From Roseovarius sp. A-2 (GTDB lineage Bacteria; Pseudomonadota; Alphaproteobacteria; Rhodobacterales; Rhodobacteraceae), in assembly GCF_002072155.1 (NCBI RefSeq), contig NZ_BDIY01000026.1, positions 1 through 41,456 of the forward strand: a DNA stretch of 41,456 nucleotides, read 5' to 3'. This document shows positions 14,808 to 23,200 of the stretch, in pieces. Position numbers and translations under genes: made by a program. The notes below the pieces were generated by a model that saw only the letters and a program-made list of their open reading frames with translations, had not been told where the DNA came from and searched no databases. Position 1 is the stretch's first letter. Each line of letters begins with the position of its first letter.

Positions 14808-16042
14808 AAAAAAATCCCAATCGCCATCTCATGACCGCGATGCTGATAAGTACCTGCATCGCGGCGCTGCCCGCACTGGCTCAGGACGGCCCGATCAAGA
14901 TCGGCGTTCTGGAGGACCAGTCGGGCGATTTCGCCGCCGCGACCAATGTCAAAGTCCATGCGATCGAACTGGCCACGAAGGAGATCAACGATGCTGGTGG
15001 TATCGATGGACGAACGATCGAACTGGTGATCTACGACACCCAGTCGGACAACCGGCGGTATCAGGAGTTCATGCGTCGCGTGCTGCAACAGGACCAAGTG
15101 GACGTGGTCTTCGCCGGTTTCTCATCTGCCTCACGCGAGGCGTACCGCCCTATCGTCAACCAGTTTGACGGCCTGGCCTTCTACAACAATCAGTACGAGG
15201 GAGGCGTCTGCGATGCCAACATGATCGTCACTGGCGCGGTGCCGGAACAACAGTTCTCCACCCTCATCCCATGGATGATGGAAGAATACGGACCGAACGT
15301 CTACACGCTGGCTGCGGATTACAACTTCGGCCAGATCTCGGCAGAATGGGTCCGCCAGATCGTCGACGAGCAAGGCGGCAACATGGTCGGCGAGGAGTTC
15401 ATTCCGCTGGGCGTGTCGCAGTTCTCACAGACAATCCAGAACATCCAGGAAAGCGACGCCGATTTCGTCGTCACGCTCCTCGTGGGTGCGGCGCAGGCCT
15501 CCTATTATGAACAGGCCAACTCGTCGAATGTGGACCTGCCGATGGCGTCATCGGTCAATGTCGGGCAGGGGTATGAGCACAAGCGCTTCACGCCGCCGAG
15601 CCTTGCGCAGATGCACGTGACCACGAACTACATTGAGGAGATCGACACGCCTGCGTCCAACGATTTCGTCGAGCGCTTCCGAGCGATGTTCCCGGACGAG
15701 CCTTACATCAACCAGGAAGCTGCAAATTCCTATATTGGGATCAACCTCTACAAGCAGATGGTGGAACGCGCGGGAAGCACCGACCATGACGAGATCCGCG
15801 CCGTGCTGGGCGAAGGTGATGTGTGCTTTGACGGGCCGTCCGGTAACGTGTGCCTCGATCCGCAAAGTCAGCACATGTCGCATACGATCTACCTAGCCAA
15901 GGTCGAGGAAGATCATTCGATCAGTTTCCCGGAAGTTTGGGAAAACATCGAACCTTACTGGCTGGGCGATGCGGGCTGTGATCTGACGCAGAACGACCCG
16001 AGTGCGCAGTACACGCCGTCAAACCCGCCGCCGGCGCAGTGA
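14804..16042 (+). CDS. Urea/short-chain amide ABC transporter, substrate-binding protein (UrtA/FmdD type)
   Basis: A 412-residue binding protein of the Leu/Ile/Val family with a signal peptide (residues 1 to ~27; basic KKNPNRH start, hydrophobic core, ALPALAQ cleavage region). The mature part starts with IKIGVLEDQSGDFA and contains YDTQSDNRRYQEFMRRVL and YNNQYEGGVCDANM blocks that recur in urea/amide receptors. Four Cys residues occur in the mature chain. The start overlaps amiR (ATGA) and has an AGGAG site. It captures amide or urea in the periplasm for the transporter encoded by the next four genes. Confidence 0.9.
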   Translation: MKKNPNRHLMTAMLISTCIAALPALAQDGPIKIGVLEDQSGDFAAATNVKVHAIELATKEINDAGGIDGRTIELVIYDTQSDNRRYQEFMRRVLQQDQVDVVFAGFSSASREAYRPIVNQFDGLAFYNNQYEGGVCDANMIVTGAVPEQQFSTLIPWMMEEYGPNVYTLAADYNFGQISAEWVRQIVDEQGGNMVGEEFIPLGVSQFSQTIQNIQESDADFVVTLLVGAAQASYYEQANSSNVDLPMASSVNVGQGYEHKRFTPPSLAQMHVTTNYIEEIDTPASNDFVERFRAMFPDEPYINQEAANSYIGINLYKQMVERAGSTDHDEIRAVLGEGDVCFDGPSGNVCLDPQSQHMSHTIYLAKVEEDHSISFPEVWENIEPYWLGDAGCDLTQNDPSAQYTPSNPPPAQ

Positions 16043-16059
16043 AACACTGACGCACGCAT

Positions 16060-16085
16060 CCCGGCGGGGCAAGAACCCCGCCGGG
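16060..16085 (+). promoter_or_regulatory. Intercistronic hairpin after the binding-protein gene
   Basis: A perfect 10-bp GC-rich stem (CCCGGCGGGG against CCCCGCCGGG) with a 6-base loop sits between the binding-protein stop and the permease start. No T-run follows, so it is not a standard terminator. Hairpins in this position commonly protect the upstream mRNA and let binding protein be made in excess over permease; that role is inferred. Confidence 0.65.
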
Positions 16086-16118
16086 CCCCATACTTTACGA
16101 CAACAGGGAGCGCGTTTC

Positions 16119-16991
16119 GTGGAGTTCTTCCCGGCGAGTTTTTCCATCTTCTACCAATTCGGCAATGCCTTCGCCTTCCTTGTCATCTCCTGCGCCGGGC
16201 TTGCGGTGATCTTCGGGATGATGGGGATAATCAACCTTGCACATGGTGAATTCATCATGTGTGGAGCCTATGTGACGGCCTCAACCGCGCGGGCTGGTTT
16301 GCCGCTGCCATTGGCGATCCTCTGTGGAACGCTGACGGCGGCACTGGTTGGGATGGTGCTGGAGCGCACGATCATCCGCCACCTCTATCACCGCCCACTG
16401 GACTCCATTATCGCCACGTGGGGTATCAGCCTGATCGCCACGCAGGCGGTGCTGATCCTGCTGGGGCCGACAATGTCAGGAACAGGCACGCCATTGGGCA
16501 GCATGGAGGTGGGCGAGCGGTCCTATTCGATCTACCGGCTGGCACTGTTCGCCTCTGCCGTCGGGCTGCTGGGCGGGCTGTACCTGCTGTTCTACCGGAC
16601 CCGGTTCGGGGTTATCGCCCGTGCAACGATCCAGCGCCCGGAGATGGCGCGGGCGCTCGGCGTTGATACACGGCGCGTCTATGGACTGACCTTTGGGCTT
16701 GGCGCGGGACTCGCAGGGCTGGCGGGTGGGCTGTACGCCCCCACGATGACCATGGTGCCGACGATGGGCGCGACCTTTATCGTTGAAAGTTTCGTGACCG
16801 TGGTCGTTGGCGGTGCCGATATCTTCGTTGGCGCTGCACCGGCAGCGGCAATTCTGGCGGTTATCAAGGCCGCGCTGACGGCATGGTACGGGCAGCTCTT
16901 CGGGCAGATCGGGTTGCTGGTCGCCGTGATCGTGGTGATCCGGGTCATGCCCGGCGGCCTTTCGGCCTTCATCAAAAGGTGGCAGCGATGA
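16119..16991 (+). CDS. Branched-chain-type permease (UrtB/LivH)
   Basis: About 290 residues from a GTG at 16119 with a GGGAG ribosome site 8 bases upstream; an ATG further upstream would read through the intercistronic hairpin. It has about eight hydrophobic segments. The N-terminal LAVIFGMMGIINLAHGEFIMCGAY is the hallmark of LivH/UrtB permeases, and LTFGLGAGLAGLAGGLYAP lies in the second half. It forms the inner-membrane channel with the next gene product and overlaps its start by ATGA (16988-16991). Confidence 0.92.
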   Translation: MEFFPASFSIFYQFGNAFAFLVISCAGLAVIFGMMGIINLAHGEFIMCGAYVTASTARAGLPLPLAILCGTLTAALVGMVLERTIIRHLYHRPLDSIIATWGISLIATQAVLILLGPTMSGTGTPLGSMEVGERSYSIYRLALFASAVGLLGGLYLLFYRTRFGVIARATIQRPEMARALGVDTRRVYGLTFGLGAGLAGLAGGLYAPTMTMVPTMGATFIVESFVTVVVGGADIFVGAAPAAAILAVIKAALTAWYGQLFGQIGLLVAVIVVIRVMPGGLSAFIKRWQR

Positions 16992-18085
16992 ATCCTATCG
17001 AGCTTCCTGATGCGTCCAAAGCACCCGCCCGGCGCGGACTGAAACTGTGGCTGTCGCGGCTGGAAGGGCCGCAGACCATGGGGCGCGGCCCAGTCTTCTG
17101 GGCTGTGGTGGTACTGGCCGTGCTGGCTGCCGTATCCTACCCGGCCTTCGCAAATGACTACGTTGTAGGTAACGCGGCATATTTCTTCGTTTGGACCTTC
17201 ATGGCCATGGGCCTTGGTGTCGTCTGGGGGTATTGTGGTGCTCTGAGTTTCGGGCAGACTGCATTCTTCGGATTGGCCGGTTATGCGTATGGCGTGATCA
17301 CGATCAATATTGGGTCGGCGTTTGGCGCGACCTGGCTTGCGCTGCTGCTGGCCGTCGCGCTTGGTGGTGTTTTTGCGCTGCTCATTGGCTATTTCATGTT
17401 TTACGGTCGGATCAAGGGCGTGTTCGTTGGTATCGTAACGCTGTCAGTCACCTTGGTGCTTGAGACATTCATGGCGCAGACTGCCGGGCCACAATGGCGC
17501 ATCGGGGACGCCCGGCTGAACGGATTCAACGGCATGTCGGGAATGCCGCCGCTGACGGTGCCGTGGCCCGGCGGGGACATCATGCTCTACTCCGGCACGG
17601 CGCTTTACTATGTATTGTTGGGCATGGTGGTGCTTTGTTATCTGGGCCTGCGGGTGCTGCTGAACGCCCCCTTTGGCAACGTGCTGGTGGCGATCCGCGA
17701 AAATCCTGAGCGGGCCGAGATGCTGGGCTACGACATCCGGCTTTACCAGATGCTGGCCTTCGGACTGGGCGGGGCACTGGCCGGGCTCTCGGGTGCGCTT
17801 TACACAGCCTGGGGGCAATACATCACACCCTCCAGCATGGGCCTGACAGCCGCAGCGCTGCCCATCGTGTGGGTAGCTGTCGGGGGGCGGCGCGATATTA
17901 CCGCGACTCTGCTGGGCTGCCTGCTGGTGATCGCGGGTTTCCAGTCGCTGACGATCTATGGCAGCCAGTATGCACTTGTTGTGATGGGCGCGTTGCTGGT
18001 TTTCACCGTTCTGGTCACGCCGGACGGCCTTGTGTTCACGGCGATCAACCGGATGGGCCGTCTTTTCAAGAGGGTGCGTCGATGA
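16988..18085 (+). CDS. Branched-chain-type permease (UrtC/LivM)
   Basis: A 365-residue permease of the LivM/UrtC family. A cytoplasmic N-terminal extension of ~35 residues is followed by about nine or ten hydrophobic segments. The family blocks GVVWGYCGALSFGQTAFFGLAGYAYG, IRENPERAEMLGYD and GLSGALYTAWGQYITPSSMG can be seen. The ATG overlaps the stop of the preceding permease, and its own stop overlaps the next ATG (18082-18085). It pairs with UrtB to form the transport path. Confidence 0.92.
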   Translation: MNPIELPDASKAPARRGLKLWLSRLEGPQTMGRGPVFWAVVVLAVLAAVSYPAFANDYVVGNAAYFFVWTFMAMGLGVVWGYCGALSFGQTAFFGLAGYAYGVITINIGSAFGATWLALLLAVALGGVFALLIGYFMFYGRIKGVFVGIVTLSVTLVLETFMAQTAGPQWRIGDARLNGFNGMSGMPPLTVPWPGGDIMLYSGTALYYVLLGMVVLCYLGLRVLLNAPFGNVLVAIRENPERAEMLGYDIRLYQMLAFGLGGALAGLSGALYTAWGQYITPSSMGLTAAALPIVWVAVGGRRDITATLLGCLLVIAGFQSLTIYGSQYALVVMGALLVFTVLVTPDGLVFTAINRMGRLFKRVRR

Positions 18086-18801
18086 CCCGCATTCTTGAAG
18101 TGGCCAAGCTGAACAAGAGTTTCGGCGGCGTGACTGTCGCTCGCGATATCGATTTCGTGTTGGAGGCGGGCGCGATGCATTGCCTGATAGGGCCGAACGG
18201 GGCTGGCAAGTCGTCGTTCTTTCGCCTCTTGCTGGGTGAACATGCACCCGATAGCGGGACGATCGGCTTTGCGGGTGATGACATCACAGCGTTGCGATCG
18301 TTCCAGCGCATCCGCAAGGGGATCAGCGTCAAGTTCCAAGTGCCGGGGATATTCAAGGCGCTGAGCGTCCGCCAGAACCTGGAGATCGCGTTCCAGTACC
18401 ACCTGCACGGGGCAAGCCTTGGTGAGACCGTGCGCCGGGTGCTGGAGTTCACAAACCTGACCGGCGAGATCCATACGCCCGCGGGAGTGTTATCTCATGG
18501 TCAGCAGCAATGGCTGGAGATCGGCATGGCTGTCGGGGTGGAGCCAAAGCTGCTGCTACTGGACGAGCCTACGGCCGGCATGTCGCCCGATGAAACCCGC
18601 AAGACCGGCGAGATGCTGCATGAGCTCAATGCGCGCGGCATAACGATTCTGGCGGTGGAACACGACATGGCCTTCGTGCAGCAGATCGCCCGCAGTGTCA
18701 CCGTGCTGCACATGGGCGCCATTTTCGCTGAGGGCGACATCGATGAGATTACCGCCCATCCTGGGGTTCAGGAAATTTATCTGGGGGCCGCAGATGACTG
18801 A
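18082..18801 (+). CDS. ABC transporter ATP-binding protein (UrtD/LivG)
   Basis: A 239-residue ATPase. It has Walker A IGPNGAGKSSFF (~residues 38-48), a Q-loop in KFQVPGIFKALSVRQNL that resembles UrtD, a signature LSHGQQQWLEIGMAV in which the usual LSGGQ is LSHGQ (as seen in UrtD-type proteins), Walker B LLLLDEPTAGMSPDE and the switch His in VEHDMAFV. The start overlaps the previous stop, and the end overlaps the next gene by 8 bp. It energises amide/urea import together with the UrtE-like partner. Confidence 0.93.
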   Translation: MTRILEVAKLNKSFGGVTVARDIDFVLEAGAMHCLIGPNGAGKSSFFRLLLGEHAPDSGTIGFAGDDITALRSFQRIRKGISVKFQVPGIFKALSVRQNLEIAFQYHLHGASLGETVRRVLEFTNLTGEIHTPAGVLSHGQQQWLEIGMAVGVEPKLLLLDEPTAGMSPDETRKTGEMLHELNARGITILAVEHDMAFVQQIARSVTVLHMGAIFAEGDIDEITAHPGVQEIYLGAADD

Positions 18802-19507
18802 CACAACGCTTCTGAGCGTAGAGGGCCTGTGCGGCGGCTATGGCGGCGAGCAGGTCCTGCAGGGCGTCGACCTGAGCCTGGACGCGGGCGAAATCGTGGC
18901 CGTCATCGGCCGCAACGGCGTGGGCAAGAGCACGCTGATGCGTACGCTAACCGGGCTTCTGTCGTCCAGCGCGGGCACGATCCGGCTTGCAGGCGCGGAC
19001 GTCTCGCGCGAGCCGGCCAACAAGCGCGCCCTGCGCGGCATCGGATATATCCCGCAAGGGCGCGAGGTTTTTCCCGAACTGACAGTGCGCGAGAACCTGA
19101 TGGTCGGAGAAGTGGCGGGTCAGGGCCGTACGGCGCCCGATTACGACATGATCCACCGGTTCTTTCCGATCCTGAAGGAACGTGCGCACCAGCGCGCCGG
19201 CACCTTGTCGGGTGGGCAGCAGCAACAGCTTGCCATCGCACGCGCGATGATCGGACAGCCGAGCATGATGCTGCTGGATGAGCCGTCCGAGGGCATCCAG
19301 CCGTCGATCATCAATGACATCTCTCGCAATGTGCGCGAGTTGAACGCGAGTACCGGGGTCGCGGTGCTGCTGGTCGAACAGAACCTCGATCTGATCGTGT
19401 CGATGGCGCAGCGCGGCTACGTCATGGAAAAGGGCCGGATCGTGGCAAGCCTCGGCCCGGACGAGATCATCTCGCGCGATGCGGTGCGGCGTTATCTGAC
19501 TATCTGA
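18794..19507 (+). CDS. ABC transporter ATP-binding protein (UrtE/LivF)
   Basis: A 237-residue ATPase of the LivF/UrtE type. It has Walker A IGRNGVGKSTLMRTL (~residues 38-51), GYIPQGREVFPELTVRENL in the Q-loop region (characteristic of LivF), signature LSGGQQQQLAIARAM, Walker B MLLDEPSEGIQPS and a Gln in place of the switch His in LLVEQNLDL, a known LivF feature. The start at 18794 overlaps the UrtD stop by 8 bp. It completes the five-part transporter. Confidence 0.93.
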   Translation: MTDTTLLSVEGLCGGYGGEQVLQGVDLSLDAGEIVAVIGRNGVGKSTLMRTLTGLLSSSAGTIRLAGADVSREPANKRALRGIGYIPQGREVFPELTVRENLMVGEVAGQGRTAPDYDMIHRFFPILKERAHQRAGTLSGGQQQQLAIARAMIGQPSMMLLDEPSEGIQPSIINDISRNVRELNASTGVAVLLVEQNLDLIVSMAQRGYVMEKGRIVASLGPDEIISRDAVRRYLTI

Positions 19508-19541
19508 GTACCCTTAACAGAAGACTTGAAGGAGCAAGAAC

Positions 19542-20528
19542 ATGAGCTGGCTGGAAACTTCGATCATGGGCCGCAAGGGCGTTGCAAAAGGCAAGGCTGG
19601 CGATACCCACAAGATCACCATCGCCGACCAAGGCATCTTTCACTATGTCTACGGCCCCTATGCCGATCCTGTGCTACAGGTCGAACCCGGCGCAGTGGTT
19701 ACGGTGGAAACCCATGATGCATTCGAGGGCAAGATCACGAAGGAAACCGACACACCGTCGGAGATCCTGAATTTTCCTTATCTCAACCCGCAGACCGGGC
19801 CTATCCATGTTAAGGGAGCGGAAAAAGGCGATGCGCTGGCGGTGCGGATCTTGTCGATCACGCCACGCGGGGAACAGCCGGTGGGCACCACATGCCTGAT
19901 TCCGGAATTCGGTGGGCTGGTCGGCACCAGCAACACCGCAATGCTTAATGCGCCTCTGGCCGAGCGGGTGAAGAAGATCAACGTCGACACTGATGGCGTC
20001 TACTGGTCCGACAAGGTCACGCTACCCTATGAGCCATTCATCGGGACTATCGGCACTTCGCCCGAGATTGAGGCAATCTCGTCTCTCCAGCCAGATTACT
20101 ATGGCGGAAATATGGATTTACCGGATGTCGGTCCCGGTGCGATCATCTATTTGCCAGTGAACAAGGCCGGCGGCTTGCTTTACCTAGGCGACTGCCACGC
20201 GATCCAGGGCGATGGCGAGCTTTGTGGCGTGGCACTGGAGATCCCCTCGACGGTAGAATTGCAGATCGACCTGATCAAGGGGCACGGCAACTCTTGGCCA
20301 CAGCTGGAAACAGAGGAGATGATGATGTTCATTGGCTCTGCACGGCCGCTGGAGGACGCCTCGCGCATCGCCTATCGTGAACTGGTGCGCTGGCTGGCGG
20401 CGGAAACGGGCCAGAGCGAGACCGACGCGTATATGTTGCTGACGATGTGCGGCAAGGTGCGACTGGGGAATATGGTCGATCCGAAATACTCAGTCGGTGC
20501 GTCCATCGCGAAACGGTACGTGAAATAA
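19542..20528 (+). CDS. fmdA: Formamidase/acetamidase (FmdA/AmdA family)
   Basis: A 328-residue enzyme of the FmdA/AmdA (acetamidase/formamidase) family, at the usual length for the shorter subgroup. Visible family segments are an early VEPGAVVTVETHDAFEG, NPQTGPIHVKGAEKGDALAV, the central IGTIGTSPE followed by YYGGNMDLPDVGPGA, and LYLGDCHAIQGDGELCG with conserved Asp, Cys and His residues near the putative active site. It hydrolyses short amides to ammonia and a carboxylate in the cytoplasm. An AAGGAG ribosome site precedes the ATG. It follows the transporter by 34 bp, so import and hydrolysis are co-expressed. Confidence 0.9.
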   Translation: MSWLETSIMGRKGVAKGKAGDTHKITIADQGIFHYVYGPYADPVLQVEPGAVVTVETHDAFEGKITKETDTPSEILNFPYLNPQTGPIHVKGAEKGDALAVRILSITPRGEQPVGTTCLIPEFGGLVGTSNTAMLNAPLAERVKKINVDTDGVYWSDKVTLPYEPFIGTIGTSPEIEAISSLQPDYYGGNMDLPDVGPGAIIYLPVNKAGGLLYLGDCHAIQGDGELCGVALEIPSTVELQIDLIKGHGNSWPQLETEEMMMFIGSARPLEDASRIAYRELVRWLAAETGQSETDAYMLLTMCGKVRLGNMVDPKYSVGASIAKRYVK

Positions 20529-20546
20529 CGACAAGGATTATCTGGT

Positions 20547-21293
20547 ATGGATCTGGGACTAAAGGGCCTGAAGGCGTTGGTGACGGGCGGCAGCAAGGGG
20601 ATCGGGCGGCGCTGCGCTGAGATCCTTGTTGCCGAAGGGGCGGAAGTGGCGATATGCGCACGCACTGAAGTGGACGTAAAGGCGGTTGCGGACGAGCTTG
20701 GCTTGCTAGGTGCAGCGGTTGACGTATCTGACAAGGCTTCGCTTGAGGCATGGGTGAAGGCCAGCGCCAGCACTTTGGGCGGCATCGACATTGTGATTGG
20801 CAACGTCTCGGCGCTGGCGGTCAATGATGACGAGGCCGCGTGGCAGACGGGCTTCGATACCGACATGATGCATTGCGTCCGAATGGTGAATGCCGCACTG
20901 CCGTGGCTGGAGACGTCGAAAGACGCGTCGATCACGCTCGTCTCGTCGGTCTCGGGGCGCGAGATCGACTTCACCGGACCGGCCTATGGCGCGTTCAAAG
21001 CGGCGCTGGTGCATTATGCTCAGGGTCTGGCCTACAAGCTGGCGCCGCAGGGTATCAGGGCGAACACGGTGTCGCCAGGCAACACCTTTTTCGAAGGCGG
21101 GATCTGGAACAAGATCGAAACTGGCAACCCGGAGTTATTCGCCACAGCGCTTGGGCTGAATCCAACGGGGCGCATGGCCACACCCGAGGAAATTGCTCGT
21201 GGCGTGGTGTTCCTCGCGAGCCCAGCCTCAAGCTTCACGAGCGGCACCAATCTTGTAATTGACGGGGCGCTTACCAAGGGGGTGCAGCTTTAG
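20547..21293 (+). CDS. Short-chain dehydrogenase/reductase (SDR)
   Basis: A 248-residue classical SDR. It has the cofactor motif TGGSKGIG near residue 14; the residue region after the second strand (ICARTEVDV) suggests NADP(H) or NAD(H) equally. The catalytic Ser is in VSSVSGREI, and YGAFKAA carries the Tyr-x-x-x-Lys pair, followed by SPGNTFFEGG. It lies 18 bp after fmdA and is probably the last gene of the amide operon. Its substrate is unknown; no amide pathway obviously needs it. IS200 sequence begins just after its stop, so further operon genes may have been lost. Confidence 0.88.
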   Translation: MDLGLKGLKALVTGGSKGIGRRCAEILVAEGAEVAICARTEVDVKAVADELGLLGAAVDVSDKASLEAWVKASASTLGGIDIVIGNVSALAVNDDEAAWQTGFDTDMMHCVRMVNAALPWLETSKDASITLVSSVSGREIDFTGPAYGAFKAALVHYAQGLAYKLAPQGIRANTVSPGNTFFEGGIWNKIETGNPELFATALGLNPTGRMATPEEIARGVVFLASPASSFTSGTNLVIDGALTKGVQL

Positions 21294-21316
21294 TATCCAC
21301 GCCCTGGAGCAAACCC

Positions 21317-21333
21317 TCCGACTTCCAGTCGGA
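21317..21333. repeat. Subterminal hairpin of an IS200/IS605 left end
   Basis: A perfect 7-bp palindrome, TCCGACT and AGTCGGA around a 3-base loop, lies 12 bases before the tnpA start codon and directly after the SDR gene. IS200/IS605 elements carry such hairpins at their ends; TnpA binds them as single-stranded DNA. It marks the surviving left end of the element. Confidence 0.6.
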
Positions 21334-21344
21334 CCCGCTTCAGC

Positions 21345-21765
21345 GTGAGAGAATCGTGTTATGACACTGGCAAACACTGCATTTACTATCACCGCTACCA
21401 CATCGTCTGGTCGACCAAGTACCGTTACAAGGTGCTGACCGGGGCGCTGCGCCTGCGGGTGCGCGACATCTGCCGTCAGGTCTGCCGCGAGAACGAGGTC
21501 GACATCTTGCGCGGGGTGCTGTCGAGCGATCACGTGCACATGTTCGTGTCGGTGCCGCCGAAGCTCGCGATTTCCGATCTGGTGCGCAAGATGAAGGGCC
21601 GTTCGTCTCACCGGGCGCAGCGGGAATTCCCGCATATCCGTAAACGCTACTGGGGCTGCCGGTTTTGGGGCAGGGGGTATTTTTCAACCACCAACGGCGC
21701 CATCACGGAAGACATCGTACTTCAGTACCTGGAAAATCACATCGCTGATCCTACCGGCGCCAGAT
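21345..21765 (+). pseudogene. tnpA: IS200/IS605-family TnpA (Y1 transposase), 3' end lost
   Basis: About 138 native residues from a GTG at 21345. The HUH motif is His63-Val-His65 in SSDHVHMFVS, and the catalytic Tyr is most likely Tyr128 in ITEDIVLQYLENH. Native sequence ends near ADPTG, where an IS110 left end begins at about 21766; the frame then reads ~80 residues of unrelated sequence. Nearly all of TnpA is present, but the right end of the element is lost, so it should be immobile. No tnpB accompanies it. Confidence 0.8.
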
Positions 21766-21768
21766 GGA

Positions 21769-22082
21769 GTGGTTGCCGCCCTCCCATGACGGCATCAATT
21801 TGTGCCAAGGTTGTGGTGTTAAAAGCCACACAACGAGGAGGACGGCGAGATGAAGGATATGATGATTGGGGTGGATCTGGCAAAGAATGTTTTTCAGGTC
21901 CACGGTGCCCTGCGGACAGGAGAGGTACAGTTTCGCAAAAAGCTCACGCGAAAGCAGTTCCCCGCATTCATGGCCCGGCAGGCCCCCTGCCTGATCATCT
22001 TTGAAGCCTGCGGCAGCGCACACTATTGGGCGCGTGAGATGGAAGCGCTTGGGCACGAGGTGAAGCTGATCGCACCGCAATA
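21769..22082 (+). pseudogene. IS110-family element (copy i), left end and transposase N-terminus
   Basis: The left end starts with GTGGTTGCCGCC and shares the GGCATC...TTTGTGCCAAGG pattern with the other two IS110-type left ends in the window. The transposase begins at ATG 21850 (MIGVDLAKNVFQVHGA, the first catalytic Asp of the RuvC-like DEDD domain; FEACGSAHYW, the second acidic residue). It breaks after IAPQY at ~22082, where a foreign gene fragment begins. Only ~78 of ~350 residues remain. Confidence 0.8.
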
Positions 22083-22685
22083 TGCGTGCCCGATATTGAC
22101 TGGATTGACGGCGCTGATCTATGCACCAGCGTCTGGGGCATCCTCTCGGGTAGCGTCCAGCCGGGCAACGACATCGTGATCTATGACGGCTCGGGGCGCC
22201 ATCCGGCGCCGCATTGCGCAGAGTATTGCGCGATGGCTGGCAAATCGGTGAAGCTCGTTGGCCGAGACGGCTTTTTGGCGGCCGAGCTGACCTATGTCGA
22301 GCGTGTTAGCTGGAAATCCAAGCTCTACGAAAAGGAGGTTCCCACACGGTTTGATCATCGGCTCGTGCGGGCGGAAAGGCGCGACAATCGCGTCGTGGGG
22401 ATTTTTGTCAACGAATTGACACAGAAAGAAATTGAGCTGTTCTGCGATCAACTTGTTGTCGAACACGGCACAATCCCGGAGGACGAGGTCTTTCAGGGAT
22501 TGCGCGCTGCATCAATCAACGACGGTGTGACGGACATTGATGCGCTTTTGGCCGGTAGCGCCCAGATATCATCGGGACGACGCCAAGAGGCCCGGTTCGA
22601 ACTCCATCGCATTGGCGACGCTGTGGCCAGCCGCAATATCCAGTCAGCGGTTCTGGATGCCTTCCGCCTTTGCCGGATGCTCTGA
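22083..22685 (+). pseudogene. C-terminal part of an FMN/FeS/FAD demethylase-type oxidoreductase (N-methylproline / dimethylamine dehydrogenase family)
   Basis: About 200 residues, open from the IS junction to a TGA at 22685. They resemble the C-terminal nucleotide-binding part of the old-yellow-enzyme/trimethylamine-dehydrogenase superfamily, especially N-methylproline demethylases: NDIVIYDGSGRHPAPHCAEYCAMAG (a second dinucleotide fold), VELTYVER-like segment, DQLVVEHGTIPEDEVF and a terminal FELHRIGDAVASRNIQSAV. The N-terminal FMN barrel and the FeS-binding cysteines are missing, removed by the IS110 fragment. A full protein would be about 680 residues. The gene is dead. Whether it was once linked to the amide operon cannot be told. 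Confidence 0.75.
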
Positions 22686-22727
22686 CCCCACCTCCTTCAC
22701 TGGTCCGCTACCAGAGGGCGGGGGTGA

Positions 22728-22884
22728 TGGCGGTGATCCTGGCTCACCGCTAGGTGGCACCGCTGTTGTCGGATGAGCATTTCTCGGTTGTTGGGATATT
22801 GATCAAGGCTTGGGCGTCGATGAAAGGTTTCCAGTCGAAGGCGGAGGATACGCCAGTATCGGCGAATCTCCGTCATTTGTGAAT
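22728..22884 (+). pseudogene. IS5/IS1182-type transposase scrap
   Basis: A short stretch on the plus strand translates to VAPLLSDEHFSVVGILIKAW followed by ASMKGFQSK, the region around the first catalytic Asp of IS5/IS1182-like transposases; the usual VDGTLIEAW is VVGILIKAW here, so the Asp itself is lost. It has an in-frame stop before it and another after it. It is a decayed internal fragment and is distinct in type from the 1164-bp IS5 element. Confidence 0.55.
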
Positions 22885-23200
22885 CGGCGCGCATGTTTGG
22901 ATGTATATGGACCCCGCCTGATTGCAACGGTTTGGTTAGCTCTGGATCGGCAGTCACATTGCGGACGTATATTCGGCTTCCTTGAGCGGCTCGAACCTTC
23001 GTCGCCGCGAGCCCCGATGGATTTCCGCGCGCTTCCTCCTCAATGCCCCCGTGGCATCAGCCTCTGCCGTGCCGGTCCACACATCAGGTTCTGAAAGCGA
23101 TGGGAGTAACCCTTTCACCATCGCCAGCCAGATTGCTGCAATGTTCCGTGGGTGACCTCCGTGCTGTTGTTACGCAGCTGGTTTAGCCTGCGGTCATGGC
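22885..23200. other. No gene recognised; probable IS debris
   Basis: I see no frame with convincing protein similarity and no hairpin or repeat that stands out. It is bounded by transposase scraps on both sides, so it is most likely eroded mobile-element or flanking DNA. Confidence 0.4.

Noticed and set aside
17444..18247. A long minus-strand frame opposite the UrtC/UrtD genes
   Set aside because: Antisense shadow of overlapping coupled genes; no start signal or motif.
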